Assembly: GCF_020085105.1 (NCBI RefSeq) | Contig: NC_058055.1 | Location: 16,315,822 to 16,379,821, forward strand | Direction: 5' to 3' | Origin: Siniperca chuatsi | Taxonomy: Eukaryota; Chordata; Actinopteri; Centrarchiformes; Sinipercidae | Length of the DNA: 64,000 nt | Shown here: in pieces, positions 39,717 to 51,882 of the stretch | Layout: the number at the start of each line of letters is the position of its first letter | Numbering within the stretch: the stretch's first letter is position 1 | Translations under genes and position numbers: made by a program | Notes under the pieces: model-generated | Database searches by the model: none | What the model was told of the DNA's origin: nothing | The model's input: only the letters and a program-made list of their open reading frames with translations

Positions 39717-39722
39717 ATAAAA
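39717..39722 (+). promoter_or_regulatory. Possible TATA-like box of eln
   Basis: ATAAAA about 40 bases before the start codon. A start site 25-30 bases downstream would leave a 5' UTR of only about 15 nt. The mammalian elastin promoter is known to lack a TATA box, so this may be chance. Confidence 0.2.
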
Positions 39723-39761
39723 CCTGGAGCTTGGGAGAGGAGAGGGACATTTTGGAGCGAG

Positions 39762-39837
39762 ATGGCGAGAGGGATGGTGGCCACGTACCTACATGGAGTC
39801 CTTCTCTTGGCTCTGTGGAAACCTTCACTACAAGGAG
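39762..39837 (+). CDS. eln: eln exon 1, signal peptide
   Basis: Start codon with G at -3 and +4. Encodes MARGMVATYLHGVLLLALW then KPSLQG. The hydrophobic core is GVLLLALW. Cleavage is expected near LQG/G, as in human elastin. Donor gtgggt. A 3.1-kb intron follows. Confidence 0.88.
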
Positions 39838-42800
39838 GTGGGTCCCCTTTACTGCATGTGTGCAGCGCTCAGCAGTGCAGCACCTGTGGATCAGGTGTCA
39901 CAAAGTTTATGTAGCAGTGTTGGCAGGAAAGGGATGCATGAATTCAGGTCCTCTTTTCTTTACTGGTAGTTTAGTGCATTTTCTATGAGAGTTGTAATTT
40001 GAGATGTTGTGAGCTGCAGCAACTATGATAATGATGATTATAATAAGGTTGTGTAGGATTCTAGTAGAAATTGGCTGCTGCAAATTATTGATGATGATGA
40101 TAAAAATTACCTACTGCATATAAACATCTGCCAAAGAGTTGAAATTGTTTCAGCGTGGTTTCACTGAAGAGAAGTGACAATTTGTTTTGCAGTATTATAA
40201 GGGGTTTTCACTGACTCATTATCATTCCTGCAGTCTATTTTCATCTTGTCTTCAAGTCTTTGAGGACGTTATGAGGTAAAGACAAAGAATGTGTGAATTA
40301 ATTTGTAATCGCTGAAGCAAAGGTCAAACTCATCTCCAGTCTTGCTGTCAGATTAAGAATCTGACTGTGGAGAATATTGGACTGAGCATGTGTTGGACAA
40401 ACTTTACCTTTCCTGTATCAAAAAGTTTTCAAGAGTACTGCCTACTCCTCTGAGTGGAGTGCTTTTTTTTCTTAGTAATAAACAAAACTTGTCTTTGTTG
40501 ATATTTTTGTTGAATGATTCAAAAACATTGTTGCTGTAACTTTCCACCCACTTTTTGTTTCTTAAAGATGGACAGATAGCTACGTAGTATTCAATTCCCG
40601 GATGTTTGTCTGGGTGAACTTTGAAATCACTTTAGTATGTAAACATGTTAAATAAGAACGAATCCCAGGTGTATTTTTCAGCTCTTCCTCCTCTTGAAGC
40701 ATGAAGTCTAGACAATAGGGTTATACTTAATGCTTTTAATAAAATAAAATTAAAAGCTTTAACTATAACTGTGTGCTCCAGACCTCATCTCTCCAGATCC
40801 TGTCTCTTATCTGTTTAAGCTTTGTGTTGGCTGATGCAAGGAAATTCCCCTCATCCTCTTCCTCACCTTGTTAGAGGAGAGCATGGGTGGTTTAAAAGGC
40901 TGTTCCAGGTTGTTGTGTAATTTGACCAAGGTCAGGCTGAACGACTGCACACTGTCATTGGCTGTTTAATTTCTGTGTTTTGGTTTTACTGAAGTGGACT
41001 GGATGAATATTTGTACTTAAGTTTCTATATTTCTGAACCGTCAGCTTGAATCATAAGTAAACTGAAAACCTCTAAACACACAATATATTTATGTTAACAG
41101 CAAATAATAGGTTTTAGATGCAAAGTGCCTTTATTATATAGGAGATAGTATAGAAAACTCAAACAGGGAACATTGCAATTACATGGTCAGCATCTTAGAT
41201 CCTTAGGCCACCAGGATGTATAATGTGACTTTGTCTGAGTCTTCATAACAAATTGATTTGCTCATTCTAAATTGAATTTGAAATCATTATTAAAAACAGT
41301 GCCAGTGCACCTTCAACAAGATTAAGATTCTACAGCCACTCTAGCGGCTCTATGAAGCTGTAATGTTCATTCTAAAGAAAACCAGACTGTTAGATAAACC
41401 AAAGAATTGGGCACATTTCAATTTTGACCTGATGGTGGTGCTAGATGAAAAGCCAAGGAATCACTAAAGTTCACCAAAACCATGAAAGTCTGCACCAAAT
41501 TGCATGTTAATTCATCCAACAATTGTTGAGATATTTCAGTCCCATTCATCCCCTGGGAACCATGAATGTACCAAAATGTACGCCAAACTATCTAATAGAT
41601 GTTGAGATATATGAAAAGTTTGACCAGCTGGTGGCGCTAGAAGAAAAGTCAGGGATCACCAAAGTCAGTAGAGTTCTCTAGGGATCATTAATGTCTGTAC
41701 AATATTTCATGGCAATCCATCCAATAGAGTTGAGATATTTTAGTCTACACCTAAGTGGTGGGCTGACTGACAGACTGAGATTGTCATCCCTAGAGCCACA
41801 GTGCCAGAGTGGCTGAAAACAATAATAGTTTCAGTATGATATCATGTATCATGAGTAATAAATGAGACATTACATTACCAATTCTGTAATGAGATATTTA
41901 TGTCACTATATCACTGTAGAAATGTTCTAGTGTAATACATCTATAGTGAACATGAGTGTATAGTTGTACCTGTCCAATGTTTTATTTCAATAAAGATTTC
42001 TCCCAAAACAACAAAAGTTTTTTTTTGGTTGGGGGTCATTCAGCTCTGCCTGCTGCAGTTAGAGCTGAATGACTGAACACTTCAGTTATTTACTGTGTGT
42101 TGTTAATGTGCTGTACATGGCAATACTATGAGATCAGTAACTCACATTCTTTAGGAATCCCTACAGACCTCTTCTTTTCACATCTGGACTGTGGGATCTT
42201 AAAAAACCTTTCCTTTTATAGTTGTTTGCTCTCTGTGTTTCTATTTTTGGCTATCGTGATTTGTGGAACAAAACATAGGTGTAGAAAAGTGTGAGAATTA
42301 TGACCAAAGAAGCATGCCTTTTGGATGAAGCGTTTTATCAGCTACAGAGAAACTCACTCAAGGCACAGAGCACAGGGTTGATAATTGCTATACACAAGCA
42401 CGCATATACACACACACTGAACGTAAGGACACACGTAAATGTGATCCTTGTTATCTGCACATATTAAATGGGTTTTATTTAGTGCTGGCAAAGAGGAGAT
42501 AATTATGCCTCATTGAATGATGACTCATAAATTCCACAAATTCTGACATCTGCTAGTCCAAAACAAAGAAAACACCATTCACCATTAATCTGCTGTCTAT
42601 ACAGGCGATTTTCAGCTCTTAGAATAGTGTAAATTTTTTCATTCATATTACACACGTTTTTTTTTTTCAAATAAAGTGTGATATTTTTAGACGGTGTAGT
42701 CCCTCATTCGTCCAGGAGTGTTCCATCGTAGAAAAGGTTTCAGTCGTAGTCATCTGGACACTGTTTTCAGTGTTCTGATTTCCCAGACCATTTTTTCACA

Positions 42801-45800
42801 ATTGAGAATGACTTCCGGATGGGAGCCGAAACGTCTTGATTCTGAAAACAGTGTCCAGATGACTCTGACTGAAATCTTTTCTACGATGTGATATTTTTAC
42901 TCGAACAGAAAAACTAGTTGTAACTCGAAACCATTACAAAATCATGTTGGTTATGTGTATCAGGTGTATATATACCTGCTGGTGGAGCAGCAGGAGGAGC
43001 TGGAGCCAGCATAGGAGCTGGTGCAGGACCTGGAGCTGGATTTGGCCCTGGAGGAGCTGGGACTGGATTTCAGCCTGGTGGAGGAGCTGGACCAGGAGCA
43101 GGAGGAGCTGGTGCTGGTCTTGGAGGCTTTGGACCAGGAGCTGGTGGAGGTGAATGGCATTTGTGTTTTCCATTAAATTTGAAACACTGCTTATGACTTC
43201 AGTTTGAAGTTATGAATATGAGGACAGACATGTAACATACAGGCATCAGCTTTCAGATGCAATTCTGGTCGTGAAAATTATACTTAAACATTTACGATTG
43301 TGTCATCACTTATAGAAGCGCTATATTTAAATTTTTTAAATATGTTTCGTTTAAATGACATCAGTTACTAGAGGAGTCCCAGGTGACAAGCCAGGCAAAA
43401 CAGGTGTGTTTTTTATGTCTCACACATAACAAATCCCTCATGTTGATTTCAACCACAAGAAACAAATCTGGCTATAAATGTGTCTACAATCTGTTGCTGC
43501 TTTCACTTTCTGTACTAATGTTTGTGCATGTTTTCAACTCACAATGTCCCGATGACTGTATTCCCCAGAGGGCTATGGTGGTCACGGACCAGGAGGAGTC
43601 GGACCAGGAGGAGTCGGACCAGGAGGAGTCGGACCAGGAGGAGTTGGACCAGGAGGTTTCAGGCCCAGCACTTTCGGTCCAGGCAGTGGTGGACTGGGAG
43701 TCGTACCTGGAGGTGTTGGGGCTGGTAAGACAAATATGGCTGGTTGACATCTTGATTATCTACTCATTCCACCATCTGTAGAGCAAAGCCTAGCAAGATT
43801 TCCATTATGCCACTGTTGATTTAACTGTTGATTGCTTTCTTCTTACAGGTGAAAAGCCTCCAAAAACAGGTAAGACTTTCAGGAGCGCCTGTTGTTAGAG
43901 CACTGATTTAAAATGTGTTTTGTAGAATCCCCAAGAAGAAAATTTAAGTCCTTAGTATTTGTCTCTAGGAGGTGGCTACGGTGGTCGTGGAGGAGTGACT
44001 GGAGGGTTTGGAGCAGGACAGGGACCAGGCGGAGTCGGGTCAGGTGGTTTTGGACCAGGTGGTGTTGGTCCTGGAGGATATGGAACTGGGCCTGGAGGAG
44101 TTAGTCCAGGTGGTTTTGGACCAGAACGCACTGGTCCAGGTGGCCAAGGCACAGGCATGGAGTTTTTTTTGTTGTCTTTTTTGAAAAGACAGTCAAATTA
44201 AATACTAAATAAAACATCACCCTCATTAAGCACAAACACGCACCCTGAGCACATAGCTTTCCTCTCATATTACAATGGAATAACTATGTCAAAATTTCAG
44301 TAAGAGTGGGATAATTAATAACTGCTAGTATTGCTACATCCTTGTTCCAGTTACAGTGTGCACAGCCAACCTGATAACTCATGAGCACCAGATAAATACT
44401 GGTAACATTTGATACCTTGTTATTTGTTCTATAGGAAGACTCATACACACAACAACCTTTGAAGGTACCATTGTATTTTTAAAATGTAGTTTAAAAACCT
44501 AGTAAGCTCATTATTTACAAACAGATGCTTGCCTGCTATGCTTACTTGCATCATCTGACCTTCACAATAGTTCAGAAGTTCCCTGCTCTGCACAAATGGA
44601 TCAGTGGACAGCCCCTGTACTGTAAATATTGTTCCTCTGGTCAATTCAATGCAGCAGGATAAGGATTGCATACATGTATCATTATTTCATTTCCTCATTA
44701 CCTCAAGGTTATAAGCTATTGTTGAGGGGCCACCCACCCTCATGCACACACACACACATACAGTGATTAAGGGTAATGCATTAGGCATGGCAGGTCCCTG
44801 ATAAAGGATGGAAGTCATCACATCAGTCAGAAAGACTGATTTTCTTTGGAATTTCAGGCCTCTCTGTTTTTCATCCCCCAAACATGCGAGTTGCCTGTGC
44901 AGGATGAGGAATGTTGGTGATAATATCCGAATGATTCTCAGAGATTAAGCCTTGGTTTTGTGGAACCTTTTGAATTCTACTCATTATGCCGGTGGGTAGC
45001 AAATGGGTCAGTGTAAGCACAGGAAACATACTCATATGTCATACTTTCCAGTTTACAAAAAGTCTGGCCATCTCAGCCAAACACATTTTTTCATCTACGC
45101 TTCACAATAATGCCAACAAAGTTTGTTTGTGTTGCCCTGCTCCACCCTGAAGAATAAGACGCAAACATCCTCGTTCACCTGAACAAGCAATAGGAGGCAT
45201 GCATTTATAAACACTGTGCTGTAATTTGAAGCAAAAATCCACAAAACCAGTTAAAGCCAAAACTGTACAAACTGTTACATAAACATATTGATCTAGATAA
45301 TGCTTATGATTAAGACAACATTTCAGAAATAAATGGATTTATTCAATCAAATGTGCAAAAATGAGGAGCCAGAAATAAGGCTGCCCTAGTTAAAATCTTG
45401 TATTTCAAAATGAAGCATCATGTGTACCAGCTCTCTTTTAACAGGGTGTGAGATAATTTAATTAATAGCTTGATGTGGCAACAGTTTTTACCACTTGGTC
45501 TCCCAGTGGTTTTCTCCCCACACAGGCTTCAGTTCCCTCTCTGCAGCCTTGTAATTGTTACTGACCCATCTATAGCCAAACGCTATAAGAGACTTAGTTT
45601 TAAAGTCAAACATGCACACTTCAAACAAATGTTCAAAACTTTTCCGGAGAATAAGTTAATCCTTGTGAGGTTTCTCTTGGGCAGCCATCATACATAACAT
45701 AACATTACAAAAGGGTGGAGTCACTCAGGGACACGCTGAATTCATTAATGTATGATGTAAGTAATGTTTCTCTTTTATCTGCTCATTAGGCCTTGGGGCA

Positions 45801-48800
45801 GGGGGTGTGGATGGAGGAGTGCTTGGAGCAGGAGGCCACGGGACTGGCAGAGGTCAGGGAGCTGGAGGGCTTGGAGCTGGAACAGGCTACGTACCTGGAG
45901 GTCAGTGGTTTTCATTTGTCTACATCTGTATCTTTACATGAGACCAAATAATAGGTTTAAATCCATAGGTCTGTTTCTATTTCTTCTTATAAGCAACATG
46001 TGCATGAATGAATAAATACATTAATAAGTAAGTCGCTCTCCAAGTGTTTTTGCACTGTGATGCAACTATGAGAATTACTGAACAACATAGTCAATGTATT
46101 TATTTATTTACTGATTTATCCATACCAGTAAGATAAGCATCAATAATAATAATAATAATAAACTTTATTTGTATAGCACTTTTAATACAAGAAATGCAGC
46201 TCAAAGTGATTTACAATAAAGAAGGCACTTTCTATTTAATTAATAAACAGAGCTGGCTCACGCTTGTGTAACATCTACACATACACTGTTGCCCAGAGAC
46301 TACATGATTTGCCAAGGCAATGTGCGTGGCACCAAGCATCGTAAATGAACCTGTCAAGGTGCCACTGAGCTGCTCCGCTTAAACAACCAACAATATGGCT
46401 TTTTTAGGTGTGAGACCTTTACTGGTCATATTACACATTACTTACCTTTGTATATATTGCTTCCCTTGAAGGATATATATGTATTAAACAAACCCCTGTC
46501 CTGACCCAGGTGGCTATGGAGGCTTTGGAGGTGGTTATGGACCAGGTGGTGCTGGTCAATACCTAGGAAATGGTGGAACTGGACCCAAACCTCCTAAAAC
46601 AGGTATTCGCTGTTTACTAATGAACATTTTAATCACTGAAATATGACTGAATTTTGTTTGTTTTTTTTACCTTAGGTGGAGCTGGAACATCACTTGGAGG
46701 AACAGGTTATGGGCCTGGTGGTGCCGGATTTGGGCCTGGTGGCGCAGGAGTTGGGCCTGGTGGTGCTGGATTTGGGCCTGGTGGCGCAGGAGTTGGGCCT
46801 GGTGGCGCAGGAGTTGGGCCTGGTGGCGCTGGATTTGGGCCTGGTGGTGCTGGATTTGGGCCTGGTGGCGCAGGAGTTGGGCCTGGTGGTGCAGGAGTTG
46901 GGCCTGGTGGTGCAGGAGTTGGGCCTGGTGGTGCTGGATTTGGGCCTGGTGGTGCTGGATTTGGGCCTGGTGGCGCAGGAGTTGGGCCTGGTGGTGCAGG
47001 GTTTGGGCCTGGTGGCGCAGGAGTTGGGCCTGGTGGTGCAGGGTTTGGACCTGGTGGCGCAGGGGTTGGGCCTGGTGGAACGGGATTTGGGCCTGGTGGT
47101 GCAGGAGTTGGGCCTGGCGGAACAGGATTTGGGCCTGGTGGTGCAGGAGTTGGGCCTGGCGGAACAGGATTTGGGCCTGGTGGTGCAGGAGTTGGGCCTG
47201 GTGGTGCAGGAGTTGGACCTGGAGGAGCAGGAGTTGGCCCTGGTGGAGCTGCTGTACCAGGAGGAGGTAGATAACATGATTTACATTATACTATACTCTA
47301 TACAACATATAGATATATGTATTCTACAATAGAGAACAAGCTTCACATAAAAAGCACTAAAGATTAAATGCAATTTAGTACTGTAAGTAAATGCATTAAC
47401 ATTAATTAAAACAATGAGATATATTGTATTTCTAGGGAAAAGCTTATATCAAGTATTAAACATGCATTCTTAAGTGTCCTGTAAAGTGTTGTTTACTGTT
47501 AACCTTTCAAGGTATATTAAGTTTCAAAAAGATAACTCTAAGAATTACCAGGTGAATAAAATATGCTGTTGTAAAAGCAGCACTTGTAAAAGTTATATTT
47601 TATCTACTAAAGTGACCTTTTACTTCATTCCTGTTTCAGTTCCAATGCTGCCACAGACTAGTACTACTGGGGGAGGACCTGGAGGAAAGAGCGGGGGTAA
47701 AGCATCAAAACAAGTTCCAGGTAAACTCCAAAAGAAGACAAACCTTTTCTTACTAAATGATGTACAGTTCAGTTCATAGTTTATGATCAACCAGAAACAA
47801 TGAAGTCTTTGGGACAATATTCTAAATTTGCGTATAATCACACAGGAGTTGGGGTGCCTGGACTCTATCAAGGTGGATTTGTACCTGGCCAAGGTATGTT
47901 GTAACACAACAAACATATAACAAACATATAATAACATCTATTGAACAATATTATAATATATCATTGTGAGGGATTAATCTTCTTTGGCTAGGTTTTGGAG
48001 GCCGTGGTGTTCTCCCTGGAGTGGCCACAGGATCTGGACTTGGGCCTCAGACTGGTGTGTAAATGCACTCAATGTTAATGAATCTTGGAACATCACATCT
48101 TGGTGTGACACACATGCCTAAAAATAAAACCTCATTCCTCACAGGGGCCGGAGTACTCGGCCAAGGGGGTACTGGACCAGGAGGAGCAGGAAGTAAGACT
48201 CATAAAGTCCTAAACTGACAAACTATGTTATGTTACAAGCTGATTTTTAATGTATTACTTGATCTTTAATATTAAAAGCTCAATTAACAAAACTAAATGT
48301 TATCCCCAGCTGCAATTCAGTATTTCACAGGATGAGCATCTCTGTAATGTATTTCTCACCTTAGATGGTCGTGGACAGCAGTTGCCTGGGGTTTTTCGTG
48401 GTTACCCTCTCATATCACCAAAATCAGGTACACAGGAACCAGTAATGCAACTCTGCAGCTGTATTTAGAGTTAAATGACATCAATGATAAATGTAAAGGA
48501 AGAAATCCCAAAAAATAGCAAAATAGCAAATTTATTCTTTCAATTACAGGTGCGGGCAAATCGAAGAATCTAGCCAAAGCTACAGCTAAATACGGTAAAG
48601 ACACATTAGTCATATTCAACATATGACAGTTACATAATAATTGAATGTGTTGCAAACATAACTGACATGAGGCATTAGCATCCTCTAATTATTAAATACT
48701 CTGTAGTGACATTTTTGTAAGCTCACCTGTTTGTTTTCTTGACCAGGTGGAGCTGGAGCTGGAGGACGTGCACTTGGTCAAGGAGGTGCTTTGGGGGTTG

Positions 48801-51800
48801 GGGCTGGAAGACTCCCTGGAGGAGGAGCGGGAGTCGCACCTGGTTTAGGAGGTGGATTTGGAACAGGAGGTGGACCTGGATTTGGAAGTGGAGTTGGAAC
48901 AGGAGGTGGACCTGGAGCTGTACCTGGATTTGGAGGTGGAGTTGGAACAGGAGGTGGACCTGGAGCTGTACCTGGATTTGGAGGTGGAGTTGGAACAGGA
49001 GGTGGACCTGGAGCTGTACCTGGAGCTGTACCTGGATTTGGAGGTGGAGTTGGAACAGCTGGTTTAGGTAAATCCTTTTTCTTTTAAGGTAGACCAAGGT
49101 GCACCCATCAATTTTTTTTCCATATAATGTAATTTACCATTCCTGGAATATTTTCAACATATTTTCAACAAATATGTCAACAATTAAATCAATATCCTTT
49201 TACATATTAAATATGATTTTTTTGCACAGGTCATTTTGTGTTTCAGTAACTGTTTACTGAGACATTGTTTTGTGCCATAGGTTATGGTCCTGGCGCAGCC
49301 AAAGCACGCAAATACGGTGAGACATATTTGCACATTTTTGTAAAATACCAAAATAACATGATGAATATGTAGTGTGTGTATTTAACAACCTCTTTTAGTC
49401 TATAGCTGAGACACACTCAAAATGCCTTTAATCTCTCCAGGTCAGCCAGGCGGTGCAGGCACTGGTGCATCTGGAGGCCTTGGAGGCGGAGGACCAGGTG
49501 GAGGAGTTGGCCTCGGCACGGGAGTGGGACCTGGCTCTGGGGTTGGATTTGGTCCAGGTGGTGCCGGCACTGGGTCAGGTGGTCTTGGTTATGGTCCTGG
49601 TGGTACTGGCACTGGTCCTGGAGGAGCGGGTTATGGGCCAGGTAGAACTGGGTACGGGCCAGGTGGAACTGGGTACGGGCCAGGTGGAACTGGAACTGGA
49701 TTAGGAGGAGCAGGAACAGGACCTGGAGGTAATTATGAATCACTAGATTCAGGGTTTTGAATAATTTAGCCTATAATTATGCGACAGTAGTTTAAGATAC
49801 AGTATACAGTAGTTTGATAGACTGTATTGCATTAGCAAAGACAAATAATAATAATTATAATTACTATATTTGTATTTCAGGGTATGATGCCAGTGCCAAA
49901 GCTCGTAAATATGGTAAGAATAGTTTAGAATTGAAAATATGCAACTTTATTATTATTGTATAATTGTATTTAACAAAGAATATCACAGCAAATAAAACAT
50001 GACTGTTCTCCTCATAGGCATGTTAAGTGGAGCACTTGGTACAGGAACAAGTACTGGAGGAGTCAGGCCTGATGGTGGTACTGGCTATGGACCGGGTGGA
50101 GTTGGACCAAGTGGTGCTGGTACTGGCTATGGACCAGGTGGAGTTGGACCAGGTGGTGCTGGTACTGGCTATGGACCAGGTGGAGTTGGACCGGGTGGTG
50201 CTGGTACAGGGTATGGACCAGGTGGTGCTGGTACTGGCTATGGACCAGGTGGAGTTGGACCAGGTGGTGCTGGCACTGGTCCTGGAGGAGCGGGTTATGG
50301 GCCAGGTAGAACTGGATACGGACCAGATGGAACTGGAACTGGATTAGGAGGAGAAGGCACAGGACCTGGAGGTAATTATGAATCAGTTTAGACTTTTGGA
50401 AAATGTTGCCTATAATTATGCAACAGTAATAGTTTAAGATACAGTATTAACAGTAACAGCTCAGGATATAGAATTAACAGTAATTCAACAGATTGTATTC
50501 CATTAGCAAAGACGAATGTATAATTACTATATTTGTATTTCAGGGTATGATGCCAGTGCCAAAGCTCGTAAATATGGTAAGAATAGTTAGGATTGAAAAT
50601 ATCCAACTTCATTATTATTATTGTATAATTGTATTTAACAAAGAATATCATAGCAAATAAAACATGATTGTTGTTCTCCTCATAGGCATGTTAAGTGGAG
50701 CACTTGGTACAGGAACAAGTACTGGAGGAGTCAGACCTGGTGGTGCTGGTACTGGCTATGGACCAGGTGGAGGTGTTGGACCTGGTGGTGCTGGTACAGG
50801 CTATGGACCAGGTGGTGCTGGTACTGGCTATGGACCAGGTGGAGGTGTTGGACCTGGTGGTGCTGGTACCGGCTATGGACCAGGTGGTGCTGGTACTGGC
50901 TATGGACCAGGTGGAGGTGTTGGTCCAGGTAGTGCTGGTACTGGCTATGGGCCAGGAGGAGTTGGACCTGGTGGTGCTGGTACTGGCTATGGACCAGGTG
51001 GATTTGGACCTGGTGGTGTTGGAACAGGCTATGGACCAGGTGGAGGAGTTGGACCTGGTGGTGCTGGTACAGGCTATGGACCAGGTGGAGGAGTTAGACC
51101 TGGTGGTGTTGGCTATGGACCTGGAGGTAGGAAAAAATATAAAGATATATTTAAATAAGGAGGCATGTCAGGATTCAAATAGATCCATTGGTTAATATAA
51201 TACTCTTAAAATATCTTGATGTGTCTGCATTTTGCAGGTTATGCTGGTGCCAAAGCCCGCAAATATGGTAAGAAACAACTTAACAAAAAATGTACTAAAT
51301 GCAGATTTATATGTTCATCATCAACCAGTCTTATGGTCTTTACAGTAAATCTGTAATTTCATGTAATTTGTATCAACAAAATTTAAAAAATATAGAATTA
51401 AATACATGTAATATCCAATTGTGCTTGTACATCTAAACAAAATGCAGCCGCTATTATTGTTATTATTTGTACCTTAGTCTCGCATAGCCAGACCTATCTC
51501 CACAGTTAGTTTTAGCACTCTGCCAGCGCTGGATAAAGATCTGGCTGAACCCATTATCATTCTGGTATAAGGGAAAAAAACACTCTGGCTTGTTTGTATT
51601 TCTTTAAACCAATCACAATTGTCTTGGGTGGCACTAAGCCCAGGATGCAACAACGGTGCTCTTGCAAAACGGTAACCGCAGATAGCGGAAGGGGACGAGA
51701 ATTTCGACTGAAATAGTCGGCCAATGGTAGGCTTATACCCACAGCCTACTTCATGTGAGTCAGATTAATTATACCTATACTCTTTCCAGCTATAACATGT

Positions 51801-51850
51801 CAAATTGTCTGCCATTAAAACAGCCTATTGTGTATTGTGGGCTCTGAGTG

Positions 51851-51882
<32 letters not shown>

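Noticed and set aside
42944..44158. Trp/Arg/Ser-rich open frames over exons 2, 4 and 6
   Set aside because: Out-of-frame readings of GGA/GGT/CCA-rich elastin exons. They have no splice continuity.
46676..47332. Long open frames in the other plus frame (Leu/Gly/Val/Glu-rich) and antisense (Thr/Arg/Pro/Ser-rich) across elastin exon 9
   Set aside because: A 21-bp repeat without stops keeps several frames open. Only the GPGGAGV frame is continuous with flanking exons and splice phases.
47436..47550. Possible exons after 'atttctag' and 'cctttcaag'
   Set aside because: The possible donors give the wrong phase (0 or 2) and the peptides are not elastin-like.
46676..51126. CRISPR-like regular repeats
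   Set aside because: The regular spacing comes from coding minisatellites without unique spacers, in a vertebrate gene.
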